This document shows, in pieces, positions 11,140-22,806 of a stretch of 64,000 bases of DNA. The DNA lies in contig SCFE01000029.1 of assembly GCA_004352715.1 (NCBI GenBank), positions 329,727 through 393,726 on the forward strand. The letters run 5' to 3'. Numbering within the stretch: position 1 is the stretch's first letter; the number at the start of each line of letters is the position of its first letter. The stretch comes from Hofstenia miamia (Eukaryota > Xenacoelomorpha > Acoela). Below the pieces are notes generated by a model. It was not told the DNA's origin, made no database searches, and saw only the letters and a list, made by a program, of their open reading frames with translations. The translations under genes were made by a program, and so were the position numbers.

Positions 11140-11240
11140 TTACTTTCTTAATGCCCTCTTAGCTGTTTATTGATCCTGGTTTCAAAATGTCTCTTGGTTT
11201 CTCTGATATAAGAAAGATTACTTTCTTCACATTGGTATTT
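11140..11240 (-). pseudogene. GIY-YIG-like endonuclease remnant in the inverted left arm
   Basis: On the minus strand the left arm translates to YKYQCEESNLSYIRETKRHF followed by ETRINKQLRGH. This fits the Penelope GIY-YIG domain pattern (Y...C......YIGxT.R....RI..H), with Arg in place of the Gly of YIG. The segment is absent from the corresponding place in the right arm (after about 13120), so the right arm has a deletion of roughly 180 bp. Confidence 0.65.
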
Positions 11241-12120
11241 ATAAATAATGGAGGAAACCAGCATTTTGTTGATAGGATCTTTGTTGCTAAAAAATTCAGA
11301 TGTTATTTTAGATGTCAGTATTGAAACAATCTTTGTTACTTCAAGTCTTTTATTTATTTCTTTAATTTTTGATTTTAAAATTTTTCTTTCTTCAATATAA
11401 GGTAATTTCCAATATATTGGCTTTCGATCATCTGGTATTACTTGGTTACATACTATACTATTTGAAGTTAATGCTTTGTCAACGTATTTCTTTATTAATT
11501 TATGTGGATAGCATGTTGCAAAATGAAAAAAAATTCTGAAACCAAATTAAGACATGAAAAGAAAATCAAACTACTTCAAGATTGACAAAAGAATATTGGA
11601 CAATTTACGCTAAAAAATACAGGTATAAATTTATCTTCAATAAAACTAACGTCTGATCAAAATGGGCTGAATATGTGTTGGCCTTCTAGTTACAATACTA
11701 TAAATGTCAAAAGTGAAACGGAATCAATGTTTCAATCTTTATTTAAATGTGAAAAGACAAAAGATGACCTTATATGTGACTTAAAATCAGAGCTACTCTT
11801 AATTACAAATACTTATTTAAAAAGACGAAATATTCCAAAAAAGATAAAATTCCATTATACTTCATGATTTATCAAAAATGAATCGACAAGGGAAACGGAA
11901 TAGTTATTACTGATAAGAATTAATATATTGAAAAGATGAATGATATTTTGAAGGATAAATCTAAGTTTGTTAAATATTTTAAGAACAAAAATATTAAGAA
12001 ACAACAGTTCATTTTTGAAGAAAAAAAATTTAAAAAACACTAGTGAAGTTAGTCCATAACAAAGAATTATCAATGGAATTATATAAGGAGTTTCATAGCA
12101 CAGGATGACAACCAACTAGA

Positions 12121-13222
12121 ATGTATGGCCTCCTGAAGATTCACAAGAACAACAAAGACACACCATTTCGATCAATTTTATCAATGATAAATTCTACAAC
12201 TCATAAACTATCGAAGTGGATTAATTCATTATTAAAGAAATATATTCCATCAAAATATATATTACAAGACACATTTGACTTTTTAAATAAATTTGGTGAA
12301 TATTTTGACAAAACCAAAGACAATAAAAAATATATGGTAAGCTTTCATGTAAAATTACTATTCACAAATATCCCAGTGAAGAAAACAATAGACCACATAC
12401 TAAAGCTTATTCCACAAAGTGACTTATCCATTTCCCATAAAACCTTAAGAAAATTATTAAGCATAGCATGCTTAAATGTCAAATTTATGTTCAATGACGA
12501 CATCTACGAACAAATAGATGATATGGTGATGGGCTCACCATTAGGCCCTAGCATGGTGTTTTGCAATTGATATTTTGGAAAACAAAATTGAATCGTTAAC
12601 AACAAAGCCAAAGTTATACTATCGATATGTAGACGACATTTTTACCTGTCTTTAAGATCCAAATGATATAGATATCTTTAACAGTCTCGTGAATAACTGT
12701 CTAGAAGAATTAAAATTTGCAGTAGAAAAATTTAACAATTCAATACATTTTCTTGACATAACGATAGAAGTTTTCAAAGACCACTATGAAACTAAGATGT
12801 ACAGAAAACCTACTAATACTGACCTATATGTTAGATTTCAATCATACTGCGACATTAAATATAAAACAAATACAATACAGTGCTTGCTAGATAGAATTAT
12901 GAAAATATATTCGAATTATAACAATTTAATTAATTCAATATCAAACGAACAAAATGGCTATTCACAGAAATTAATAAAGAAATACGTTGACAAAGCATTA
13001 ACTTCAAATAGTATAGTATGTAACCAAGTAAAAAAAGATGATCGAAAGCCAATATATTGTAAATTACTTTATATTGAAATGAAAAAATTTTTTAAATCAA
13101 AAATTAAAAAAATAAATAAAAGTAACAAAGTGAAATATTTTTGCATAGACATCAAGCAATTAAAGATAATTTCGAGATCTTACTTAGAATCAAGAAAACT
13201 AAATATGCTGAAGCCTTGTTGA
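12121..13222 (+). pseudogene. Penelope-type reverse transcriptase
   Basis: The frame 12121-12570 opens with YGLLKIHKN and includes SFHVKLLFTNIP and VMGSPLGPS, which match the Penelope RT blocks YGLPKIHK, SFDVKSLFTNVP and AMGSPLGP. Around 12617-12650 the translation YYRYVDDIFTC holds the catalytic YVDD. A stop follows in the same region, then 12689-13222 continues with the conserved FLDITIEV and MYRKPTNTDLY blocks. The frameshift near 12550 and the stop near 12655 break it. In life the enzyme would copy the element RNA primed at a chromosomal nick. Confidence 0.9.
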
Positions 13223-13342
13223 TAAAATACGCTAATAAGAACGAACTAATTAACAATCAACTAAGCTATAACAACTTATTTAACATATTTTAAGTGCATT
13301 CATATTTTAACACCATTTAATGCAGTAAGTGTAAAATTTTAT

Positions 13343-13395
13343 TACCTCGTATTTGTACTGAAGATGATTGAAAAATCGAAACCGGTAGCTAGGTA
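13343..13395 (+). ncRNA. Hammerhead-ribozyme-like motif, right end of Penelope element
   Basis: CTGAAGA at 13358-13364 matches the hammerhead CUGANGA box. It is followed by one extra U, a hairpin GATT-GAAA-AATC at 13366-13377, then GAAA at 13378-13381 and ACCGGTA to 13387. That allows a 1-bp stem III with a palindromic CCGG and a UA cleavage site. TACCT (13343-13347) and AGGTA (13391-13395) can pair as an outer stem I. Penelope-like elements are known to carry minimal hammerheads of this layout in their terminal repeats. The extra U and poor inner stem I leave activity uncertain. Confidence 0.6.
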
Positions 13396-13444
13396 GCTAA
13401 TATTAATTTGAGCGCATTAGTATATATATATATATATATATTAT

Positions 13445-14627
13445 TGAAGAGTGCAATAAGCAGAGTGCATTTAGTAAATACTTGTGAAAAATATTTTATA
13501 CCCTTTGCAGGTGATAAGCCCTAGAAGCCTGTTTTAAATTAGCCTTTAAAAAGTTTGCAAAGTTTTAATCATTATATATTATAATACTTAAGCAGTTATT
13601 GGATTCACTTTCCTTTATTGGTAAACTATTTGTTTTAAGTTCAATATGTTTGTCAGATTTCTGAATTTTTTAGATGAGAATATTGTAAGTAGAGGTTTTT
13701 TCAATAAAATGTTAAAATTGATTGGAAAATACTTTGTTAAAATTTCATTATCAATTTGGAGGCTTTTGTAGCATTAAAGGCATGTATATCAGTACGTATA
13801 AAACACTAATCATCTGCATTTTTATAAATGTTTTTGCTGTTTACATTGATTTCGGATAGGATGCAACAAAGAACTATAACCTGAATTACTACAAATTCAT
13901 TGTAATGTAATTTGACTTTTACCATTCTGTATTAGTATCACTCGTTGTTGCTGATTTTAAAGAAATCCATTACAAAATGCATAGCTTTGTTAATAAAGTT
14001 GTAAAGCAATAATTTTTTCTTTCACTGTGTCAAAATACTAAATTGAAGTCTCTGATCAAAACAAGAAGGTCAAAGTCCCCTACAATTATTATAAAGTAAA
14101 CTAGATCTCCTTTGCTGAATTATTGACAAGATTCTTTTATTATTCCTGCAGCATTTTCCGCGGTAATTTAAAATGGGCCTACTAATGTAATTTTTGCATT
14201 TAGAGGATAACCTCTTTGTATATAAGAGCTATATCTGACTTTTTTAAACAATTTCCAAGAATTCCTTATCATTGTTTAAATGCAAACAGTAACTCTTCAC
14301 TAAAAATTAAAAAAGAGTTTACTTTTATGCCAGGAAAGAATTTAATTCTTTGTCTCTAATTTTTTAATAAGATTTCTAGTTCTCTCAGGCTTGCGAGTTA
14401 AAAAGTAGTTTGTTGCTGGGTATTTATTAATGTTATATATTCCCTTATATTGGTGAAAATTGAAGTTGCGAAGTTCCAAAAATTTTACATAAAATCCAAC
14501 TAACTACATGATGAAAAAACCACCATAATAATACAATCACTATTTGTGTGGTTTGATTGATGCATAATGAAAACTATTTGAATCTTAATCTAAATAGAAA
14601 ATGTTTTGTAATCGTTCATTTAATATA
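13445..14627. other. Non-coding A+T-rich stretch
   Basis: No frame, exon signal or repeat family is recognised between the Penelope element and the mariner. Confidence 0.6.
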
Positions 14628-15178
14628 TAGGCTTGTATCATAAGTAACTGTGCATACATTTGCTGCCATAGATATAAATGTACTAATGCTACACCCATAA
14701 TTGCCATAGTCATTTGTTGCCATAGTTATATGAAAATGTTAATAAAAAATATGTACTAATACTACATTTGAAACTACGTTATATTCATCGACTTTCAATT
14801 AATTTTGACAAGGTTCAATTGCGAACGATTCTGTATTACCGATGGAAATGTGGCTTAAATGCAACCGAAATTCACAAAGAGATGAAAAGATCTTTGGGGG
14901 ATGAACAATTAAGTTTAAGGACATGTCAGTCCTGGGTGCAAAAAATTGAAGTAGGTGATTTTGATTTGTCCGATGCGTGGTTTGAAAGTAAACAGACTGC
15001 CTTCTTTAATAAGGCATTTGAAGATCTTCCTGACCGATAGCGTAGATGCATCAACAGCCAAGGAAGATATTTCGATCGTCTAACTGATAATGATGACGTT
15101 TAAATATATATGTTGCATATGTTATATTGTTTTTTGTTATAATTACAAATCATGCGCAATTACTTATGATACACCCTA
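14628..15178 (+). mobile_element. Internally deleted mariner element, 551 bp
   Basis: Near-identical inverted ends read TAGGCTTGTATCATAAGTAA on the left and TAGGGTGTATCATAAGTAA on the right. They are flanked by TA duplications (14626-14627 and 15179-15180), as for Tc1/mariner. The interior retains only the start and the end of a transposase. Confidence 0.88.
14768..15106 (+). pseudogene. Mariner transposase, N- and C-terminal remnants joined by deletion
   Basis: The frame 14768-15040 contains the Mos1-like helix-turn-helix: FDKVQLRTILYYRWKCG, NATEIHKEMKR and LRTCQSWVQKIE. It then jumps to FFNKAFEDLPDR, which belongs near the C-terminus of mariner transposases. A TAG replaces the Trp codon expected next, and the following codons read RCINSQGRYFDRL, again a C-terminal block. 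The DDD catalytic domain is entirely missing, so the product cannot transpose anything. The first 90 residues keep a plausible DNA-binding domain. Confidence 0.88.
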
Positions 15179-15180
15179 TA

Positions 15181-18100
15181 ATTAAAAGATTTAAATTTAA
15201 ATATAATGAATACTATATACAGATGAATTTGGTAGAACAGAGTTAATATTTTATATTCATTAATGATGCTTCCTCATTTTTTTTCTGCAAAATTTAGAGG
15301 TTTGATAGACCAATTTTAATGTTTTTGATGGAAGCATACTGTGTGTCGAATTTATGTCAAGTAAAAAAGACAAACAGCATTGAAAATGAATATGCATTAG
15401 CTATTTATGGCATTATTGAAAAAAATTTAAACATACTTTTTTTGAAAAATATATTTTGTTGTCATTACTAAAAATATACCTAAATAATTGAGCAAAACTT
15501 CCATCTTTAACAATTTCTTAAAAAATATACTTCTTGAAAACGATATACTGGTGGGTTGCTTCGCAATTCTGATGACCTTCGTGACAGCCGGGCCGAATAT
15601 TTTTATATATATATATTTTCAAACTATTGCAACAATTACAAACAAATTATTTTGATATTTCGTTATTCTTAGAAAATTAAAATGAAGACTAAAGTATTTT
15701 TTCATATAGCAATTTTTGTCTCTAAAAAATAATGACGCAACTGACGCAATAATATTAAAGCAGCTTCCAAACATGTAGTAGTGTCATAAACAAATGGTAC
15801 TATAAAACATGCATTAGTTATTAAACAGTTCATAGGATTTTAATATCGTAAATCCATGCTGTGTTAAAAAATGAACGTCTTGCAATCTTATGGTACCTCT
15901 TAGTTAAATATAGGGGTTTCATCGAAATTCCTAACCATCAAAAAATCAAAAAGTGTTAATTTTAGGTCTTGCATCAAATTAATACACTCAAATCCAAGAA
16001 ATATTCCAAAATATTATTAGTACGAAATTTATGACCCAATGAAAGACATCAAGATTTAGAATTTTTTTTAAATAAAGCTACCTTTTCAGAAATATGTTAA
16101 TCATATTTCCTTGAAATTTGAAAAAGTGTGAATGACATAGCTGATGTGATAATGTTTCGTTTCTTTCAAAGTTTATAGTTTTGAGGAATTACATTAGCGA
16201 CAAATTTCCAGTAAGCATGCTCTTGTCAGTTGTTGTTAAAATAACTAAAAATTTAGTTGAATCAGTGACATCACGTTCGAAAATTTAAATTTTCTAATTT
16301 CTTAAGTCACCAACATCATAATGTGTAGATAAATTTAAAGTTTATTAATTTTAAATATGTGAAATAAATCGATTTTCAATAAACAATATGAAAATTTGGA
16401 AAATAGATAAAAATATTATAACTTTATGGTTTTAAGGAAAAGGGGAAGAGGTGGTGCAAAAGTCCACAGTTATCACAAAATCTGAGATCCAATGGATAGA
16501 CAATCTAAGTAATTGAAAATTTAACAGCTGTTTCTTAGTGTGCATTTTACATCATCTGAATTTAGACAGTCTGATGACAAATTTTTACAGCGTAGTCGTG
16601 ACAGTTGCACTCGCCTTATTGCTATTGTGGAATTTGAAGTGCTGCCTATACAACCAGGTATGAAAATATATTTGCATTCAAGAAAGTGTCTGTAATAGCA
16701 TCCAAATTGCTCTGCACACAAATGTTCTAAAAATAAGGAGCTGGCTAAATAATCATAAAGAATAAGCCAATATATCTTTCAATTGACCAATCAGATGTTA
16801 AATAATCGTAGACGAAACAGATTTAGACATTTAATTCGTATAGAACCTTTTAGAATCAATTAATTTAAAAAATAATAGAAAAAATAATAGAATTTAATTA
16901 CAAATTACTATTTAAAGTTTGCAATGAAAGTTAACCATCATGTCTTAATTCTACTTTAGAAAAATTTTTCAATGTGTTTCTTTCATTTTTATAAAAATGT
17001 CTGACAGGTTGGTTTGTTTACTATAATTAGGAACTATTTTTAAATGAAGAAAATATTGAGCAATTATTTATTTGAAGGAAGATACTGCACAATAATGATT
17101 ATGCTTATGCCCCTGGCTGAGTTTCAAAAAAACTTTGAACCCTATTTTAGCTGTACCTGAGAATTTCTTATTGAAGGAAGTGAAGAAGTAGCCTGCGCAC
17201 CTAATATATGTGAGTGTCAAGAAAAAAATATTCAAGAAATATTTTTTGTTTATCTACAATTACATAGTGTACTTTCTCAAAAAATAACTTTTCAAAATTC
17301 TCAATTGAGCTATTAAAAAATGTTACTTCTAATATATTTCCTTAGGAAAACAGCCCGTCAATTTTTTTTCTAATGCTAAAATAGATTTGATATTCGTAAT
17401 CTATGCACAAATTTGCAAATTTTTTAGTCATTAACCTAATTTGAAGAAATCAGAATTTGGAAAACAACAGATGAATTATTTCTAAGATGAATAATTGAAA
17501 TTACATTATCACAGTTGAAGTGGATATCGTTGGTTATGACTTCTAATATATGTAAAATAGATATTTCTCATTGTCATTTTATTTTGAATGCATTATAAGA
17601 GCACCATTATGATGAAATTTAGAGTTTGAGTACTAGCCCAACAAATCTGCCTGAAACTCATGGTGCATGTTGCGAGATTTCATCTTCTCTTCACTCCACC
17701 CTACCGCATGAGGACTTTGAGGGAAAAGATTCTGTGAACCCCCTTTCCCAATTGCATTGATTTTAGTAGTCTTCCCACTTGCACAAATTATAATTTTCAA
17801 AACATCTATGTGCAAAGTTGTGCAAAACAAAACTAGGATAATGAATAAAAAAATGCGCTCAAAAATTTATAAGGTAAACATCAGTTGCAACTATGTCGTA
17901 AGGGTGAGGCACATATTCATTGTCTTTATTTTTCTCACTAGTCACGCTTTTAATCTTCTTAGACTCCTTTTTCCATGTAGTTCAACAAAATCTGATTGAC
18001 TGAAAATTGACCGAGTTTATCTCTCGCATATCGAATGAGACAAAGAGTGTACTACCACCTTTTCCTGTAATTGCGGACTTTGTACTTTAGAGCTAATGTT

Positions 18101-18929
18101 TTTTGAGAGTTTCGGCATCAAAAGTTATTGTTCTTTCGTAATTTCGCCTTTGTACCACTACCACTACAATATGGCTTACCCAATCTGCGATTACAACATT
18201 TTTTAAACTCAAGTTTCTGTTTGAATTATTGCATTATGCCGAGTAATCAAACGTTTACTGTTAAGAATGTGTGGCATGGTAAACTATATATCCATAACCC
18301 TTAAACACACAACGATATTCATTTAAATAATCAATATACTTTTAATTCCGGAGTCTGTAGAATCAGAGACCATTGATTTCTTAATTGATTGGACGTCTTC
18401 ATTTATAAAAACATTAAGAAGTATCTTCACATCTATACACGTGCTTCATATTTGTAAGCATGTGAAGTCGATTTGAAACCGGGTCAGTTTGTGTCGTTGA
18501 TCTGAGGCTAAACAAAGCGGGTTGAGTCGGGTCAAACATATTGAAATTATGGTTACAAAGTTTAGGATCACTTAAAATAAAAATTATGGGTCATACATAT
18601 TTTAGCAGAAAATATTAACTTTAGTAATTAAAATAATATATGCAATTGCATTCAACTGAGAGTTGTGGTCAAACAAAATTATGCCAATTTATACTGAAGT
18701 GGCATAGGGCAATAGACAGGGCTTTGCACGAAATAGCTGAATTGTCTAGATTATATTTTTTGCGTCAAACTAGCTGCTATAGCAGGAAATGTGTTTGCTA
18801 TTAGACCATTCTCATACAAAGTTTAATATGCATAGACATACCATAAGCCTGTGTTATTCACTCTTGTCAAATGCTGATTGAGGCTATAAATTTAGGTCCA
18901 CTTCAAAGTTCTCTTCATATGTAATTAAG
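15181..18929. other. Non-coding A+T-rich stretch, no gene recognised
   Basis: Only short frames occur (for example 16521-16721 and 17633-17830 on the minus strand), without domains, splice partners or repeats that support them. Confidence 0.55.
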
Positions 18930-19028
18930 ATGAATCCTGAAGATGATTCAGAAGAAATGTTGGTGGATTTGCAACTTCCTGAATCTGAAGCGGTTACGTC
19001 TTCAGTTTCTATCAAAACTGAACGACAG
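18930..19028 (+). CDS. Possible first coding exon of an unrecognised gene
   Basis: An ATG at 18930 opens 33 codons of acidic, low-complexity sequence (MNPEDDSEEMLVDLQLPES at the start) ending exactly at CAG followed by GTGATA, a fair splice donor. Codon choice looks coding and the minus-strand frame over the same bases is a shadow. A hAT element is inserted 22 bp beyond the donor, inside the presumed intron. No matching downstream exon was identified, and no protein family is recognised. It could be chance. Confidence 0.25.
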
Positions 19029-19329
19029 GTGATATTTTGTATATAATAATTAGGGGACCCGAATGTCAGAAAGTTATAAAGTCGTAAAATTTGGTCATAT
19101 TTTTGGCAGTTTGTTTTAAATGTTATATTTTCTATATTTGTTTTTAAAAGTCTTATTTCCAAATTTTGTTTATCAATGCGACTACAAACAAACTCACCTG
19201 CACATGATCGGCTGTTACTTTGTCACTGCTATTAGTGAAGCACATGTTCCCGCGCATTTTGCATTGGTGTTACATAGAACACATTACGGCTTCTGAAATT
19301 TCTGGTTTTTACTTGTTATTGTTATTGAA

Positions 19330-21025
19330 ATGGGCAAACTAGCAGTTACAGATTGTGCCTTTGTAGCGGAGTTTCCAGGCTAATTTACGTGTACACCAAA
19401 AAACGAATTATATTGTAATTTATGCGTGAAAGTAGTGAAGCATGATAAGCTGTTTCCCGTTGATCAACACCGGGCTAGGGCTAGCTCTCAGCACCAGAGT
19501 AAAGTTCCTACATTATCTAGACAATGTTTTATTCCCACTCCTGCTTTATCAAACTTTATCGAAAAAGTTTTTAAAATTTTTCTTTCGGCCAATATTCCGT
19601 TGGAAAAATTTAAGACATCCCGCCGTTACCAAGTTGTTTACTGACATGAAATATCCGATACCAAGCGAGTCGACCAGTAGTCGAATGGTCGACGAAATTT
19701 CTTCCGAAGAACAGGAGAAGATATTTGCAAAGTTTTCTGGTAAAGACTTTTTTTTAACTGTCGATGAATCTGAAATTAATAATACGAAGTACCTGAATAT
19801 CCTCGGTGGGGTAGTTAATCAACCAATTGAGCTTTTTGCATTGGAATCAATTGTTCTCAGTAGTGCCCCCAACCAATCAATTGTTGTTCAAGCTGTTGAT
19901 GATTGTATAAAAAAGCTGAATGTTCAAAGAAATAACTTTTTGCTGCTTCAGACAGATGCCGCTGTCTACATGACATCCGCTAGAAGAAATTTAAAAATAT
20001 TTTATATTTAGGGTGTTTGCAATCTATGGATAATTGAATAAACATTTCATAATCAATCATATACATTTGTTGCATTCTTTAACAAAATGAATGTTAATAA
20101 CAAACACAGATTGTCATTTACTTTATAATTCTGCTTAACTTGAATTTTCTTTAAATTTGAAATGAATACGCTACACGTTGAATTTTTAACCAAAATTCAC
20201 GTTACTTGTTTCGCTCATCAACAACAACTGAAGAAGGAAAATAGGCATGTACTCATACTTATATTTGGCGCTAAGTACATGAAAATCAAGAAATTATATT
20301 ACTTTATTACAATTTNNNNNNNNNNNNNNNTTATAATTCTGCTTAACTTGAATTTTCTTTAAATTTGAAATGAATACGCTACACGTTGAATTTTTAACCA
20401 AAATTCACGTTACTTGTTTCGCTCATTTATTGCACAATTCCGCCGAAAAAATCCGACAAAAGTACAAAAAACCGATCTCCTAATATCAACGCTCAAGGCT
20501 GCAACTGTCAACAATACTTCTCGCAAGTATCTGTTTTCTGATATCGGTTCTCCTCCTCAGCCAATACTTATCCGATGGGGGACCTGGCTTAATGTGGCTA
20601 TTAACTATTATGCAGTCAAGTTACCTCAAATACGCAACATTGTCGATAATATTCCAGGTGAAGGTCTACTGGTTACTAAAGTTAAGCAGGCAGTTAGATC
20701 ACATTGTTGTTACAAGGGCTTGCTAAATTTGCTGGGAGTGATTGAAGGCAAAAGTTATTCGATAATGGAGGCATACACTGATATTCAACGACTGAACTTC
20801 CAGGAAGACCCATGTGCAGTTTCTGATTATATTAACCTTCACCTATTGGGAAGAGATTTCTTTGATATTATTAACTGCGCGCGACCAGCATTTTCAAAAC
20901 TTCAAGCTTGTTGGGCAACAAGTTGTGCATTGGAAAGTAATTTTTCCATGCTGAAGAAACTAGCGGCTAAAGATAGAAACTTCTTGCCCGAAAACTTCAT
21001 TAAATATTTTTTTCTATTACAATAA
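19330..21025 (+). pseudogene. hAT transposase related to the CGGBP1-like family
   Basis: The ATG at 19330 begins MGKLAVTDCAFVAEFPG, then a TAA at about 19381 interrupts. The same frame continues with a Cys-pair zinc-finger-like start (YCNLC, H). After a frameshift near 19600 the frame 19442-20011 runs through a conserved block (FFLTVDESEINNTKYLNI). A segment with HVTCFAH follows (20164-20210, repeated at 20367-20430). The frame 20414-21025 holds PPQPILIRWGTWLNVAINYY, a typical mid-region block of this family, and the C-terminal LESNFSMLKKLAAKDRNF. Stops, frameshifts and the gap make it non-functional. The family relation is by recognised block pattern, not by search. Confidence 0.75.
20007..20315. 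repeat. Local repeat inside the hAT, second copy at 21211-21520
   Basis: A block starting AGGGTGTTTGCAATCTATGG recurs almost identically at 21211-21520, just outside the hAT right end. The first copy splits the transposase frame and includes a piece of transposase coding sequence. A 15-N gap follows it, and part of it is repeated again at 20331-20425. A joining artefact or a nested insertion could explain this. Confidence 0.6.
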
Positions 21026-21520
21026 TTCCCAGAAGAACAATTGATATTTTCTGTATTGTAACGTTTTTCCTATAAGGTTATACATTAAGTCATATTTCAG
21101 GCACTGTAATATCATATTTTTGACATTTTAAGGTCATATTTGGGTCGCCCTAATAATAATATTAATTTATTTCATGTTTTACAGTTGGAACACACTTAAT
21201 ATTTACAAATATTTAGGGTGTTTGCAATCTATGGATAATTGAATAAACATTTCATAATCAATCATATACATTTGTTGCATTCTTTAACAAAATGAATGTT
21301 AATAACAAACACAGATTGTCATTTACTTTATAATTCTGCTTAACTTGAATTTTCTTTAAATTTGAAATGAATACGCTACACGTTGAATTTTTAACCAAAA
21401 TTCAACTAAATTTAATTAGTATTCAACAACAACTGAAGAAGGAAAATAGGCATGTACTCATACTTATATTTGGCGCTAAGTACATGAAAATCAAGAAATT
21501 ATATTACTTTATTACAATTT

Positions 21521-22306
21521 GTTGAAAAATGACAAATGTCAACTTACAAATACTTTTAGTTACACATACTCAAAGTAATGTAAGAATATGTTTGAAAGTT
21601 AGTAAAACTTCTTTTTACTTTATAATCTTTTATGTTGTGTCAAAAAATTATTTTTAATTCTATTCAAAGTTAAAGTGTTTGATTTTAATATATAATATTT
21701 GAGTTTTTTCATCAGCAAAAGCTTGAGTCAATTAACAGCACAATATTATACATAGGAGTAATGACTTAAACTACACCTTTAATTAGCTTGATCTTATTAG
21801 TGTTGTTGTTAGCACTAGGTTTGAAAAAAATTAAAATTTTCAATGGGTTTCTCGAAAAATTATAAAATACGAACTAATTCATATATCAAAAATCTGAAAG
21901 CACTTTTAAAGATGAAAGTGGACAGATTTTTTAAAAGTTTCCTCACTCACCCCACTGATTTTTTGCCTTAATGCATATTCACGTTTTCGCTTTGCTCCGT
22001 GTTCTCTACTGCTTCCAATAGTCCTAAGAACTGTTTGCATTTTTCCATCGACTCATGTTTGTTTATAATTATTTTAACGCCAAGTCACTATTGTCTAATT
22101 TTTTGAATATTCAGTGCTTAGAAAATAGAAAATCATTCTTTCAAATCATCTAGTATTACTACCAATACCAAACTAAAAACAAAGCTGATGCAAATATGTA
22201 GCAAAAAATAATAATATGATTGAAGTTAAATTTTAGCTTTAAAAATCGTTTTAAATTTGGCATGTCGTACATTATGCAAAAGTAGTAATTGCCCAAACTG
22301 CCTTAA
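21521..22306. other. Non-coding stretch
   Basis: No coding or repeat feature is recognised apart from A+T richness. Confidence 0.5.
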
Positions 22307-22510
22307 CACATTGACTGCCATGTATCCATATATTGGATACATGTTGTATCCCAAATTTGCCTCGTATCCATATAATTATTTCAGATGCTTTTATTTGTGG
22401 ACTTTTAAAAGGCGATCAATGATATTTTGACATGGAATGTATTAAAAAATAAATTAAAAAAAATTGGGCCTATTGCTCACATCAAGGATTTGGCTGTGGC
22501 AGTCAATGTG
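22307..22510. mobile_element. piggyBac-like MITE, 204 bp (copy 1)
   Basis: Perfect inverted ends CACATTGACTGCCA / TGGCAGTCAATGTG are flanked by TTAA at 22303-22306 and 22511-22514. TTAA duplication is the piggyBac signature. A short internal inverted repeat ATGTATCC / GGATACAT follows the left end. No coding capacity. Confidence 0.9.
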
Positions 22511-22695
22511 TTAAAATTAAATTATTTAGCTGAAATTAACAATTTAGTAAACTTTGAAATCATTCCATTGGATAAAATTATTGGCTTCTGAGGCTCTGAT
22601 CCATGAAATTTTATCAGCACTTGATTTTATTGAATGGGTGAAATTTGGGCTATAAAACAGTGAAAATTCGCTAGGTTTAGCATTATTGCATTATT

Positions 22696-22806
22696 ATGGA
22701 CAATGGAAGCATTTATAGACGAAATCAGCTATTCAACAATCTAACGAACTTATGGGAAAACCCAGCCGGAACCAAAATTCTTGCACTTGATTTACAGGTT
22801 GGTAAG
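22696..22806 (+). CDS. Possible coding exon, unrecognised
   Basis: An ATG at 22696 opens about 35 codons (MDNGSIYRRNQLFNNLTNLW near its start) before a possible donor at GGTAAGT (about 22803). The amino-acid composition looks coding and there is no overlap with a transposon. No second exon or family is identified. Too short to exclude chance. Confidence 0.2.

Larger units (their letters stand above)
10884..13440 (+). mobile_element. Penelope-like element with inverted ends
   Basis: The plus strand encodes Penelope-type RT blocks (12121-12650) and a downstream RT/linker region to 13222. The left part, about 10884-11515, is an inverted, diverged copy of about 12955-13440: both hold the same blocks in opposite order, bounded by (TA)n. 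Inverted partial copies at the ends are a known habit of Penelope-like elements. The left arm additionally keeps a GIY-YIG-like segment missing from the right arm. Both arms contain a hammerhead-like motif. In-frame stops show the copy is dead. Confidence 0.85.
19051..21152 (+). mobile_element. hAT transposon, about 2.1 kb, with 8-bp target duplication
   Basis: The ends are inverted (TAGGGGACCCGAA at 19051; the right end reads TAGGGCGACCCAAA on the opposite strand). Both are flanked by the same eight bases ATAATAAT (19043-19050 and 21153-21160). An 8-bp duplication is the hAT signature. The interior encodes a degenerate transposase on the plus strand and carries a 15-N gap at 20316-20330 with locally duplicated sequence around it. 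Confidence 0.9.

Noticed and set aside
18884-19162. 92-codon minus-strand frame
   Set aside because: It overlaps the possible plus-strand exon and the hAT end, and has no domain.
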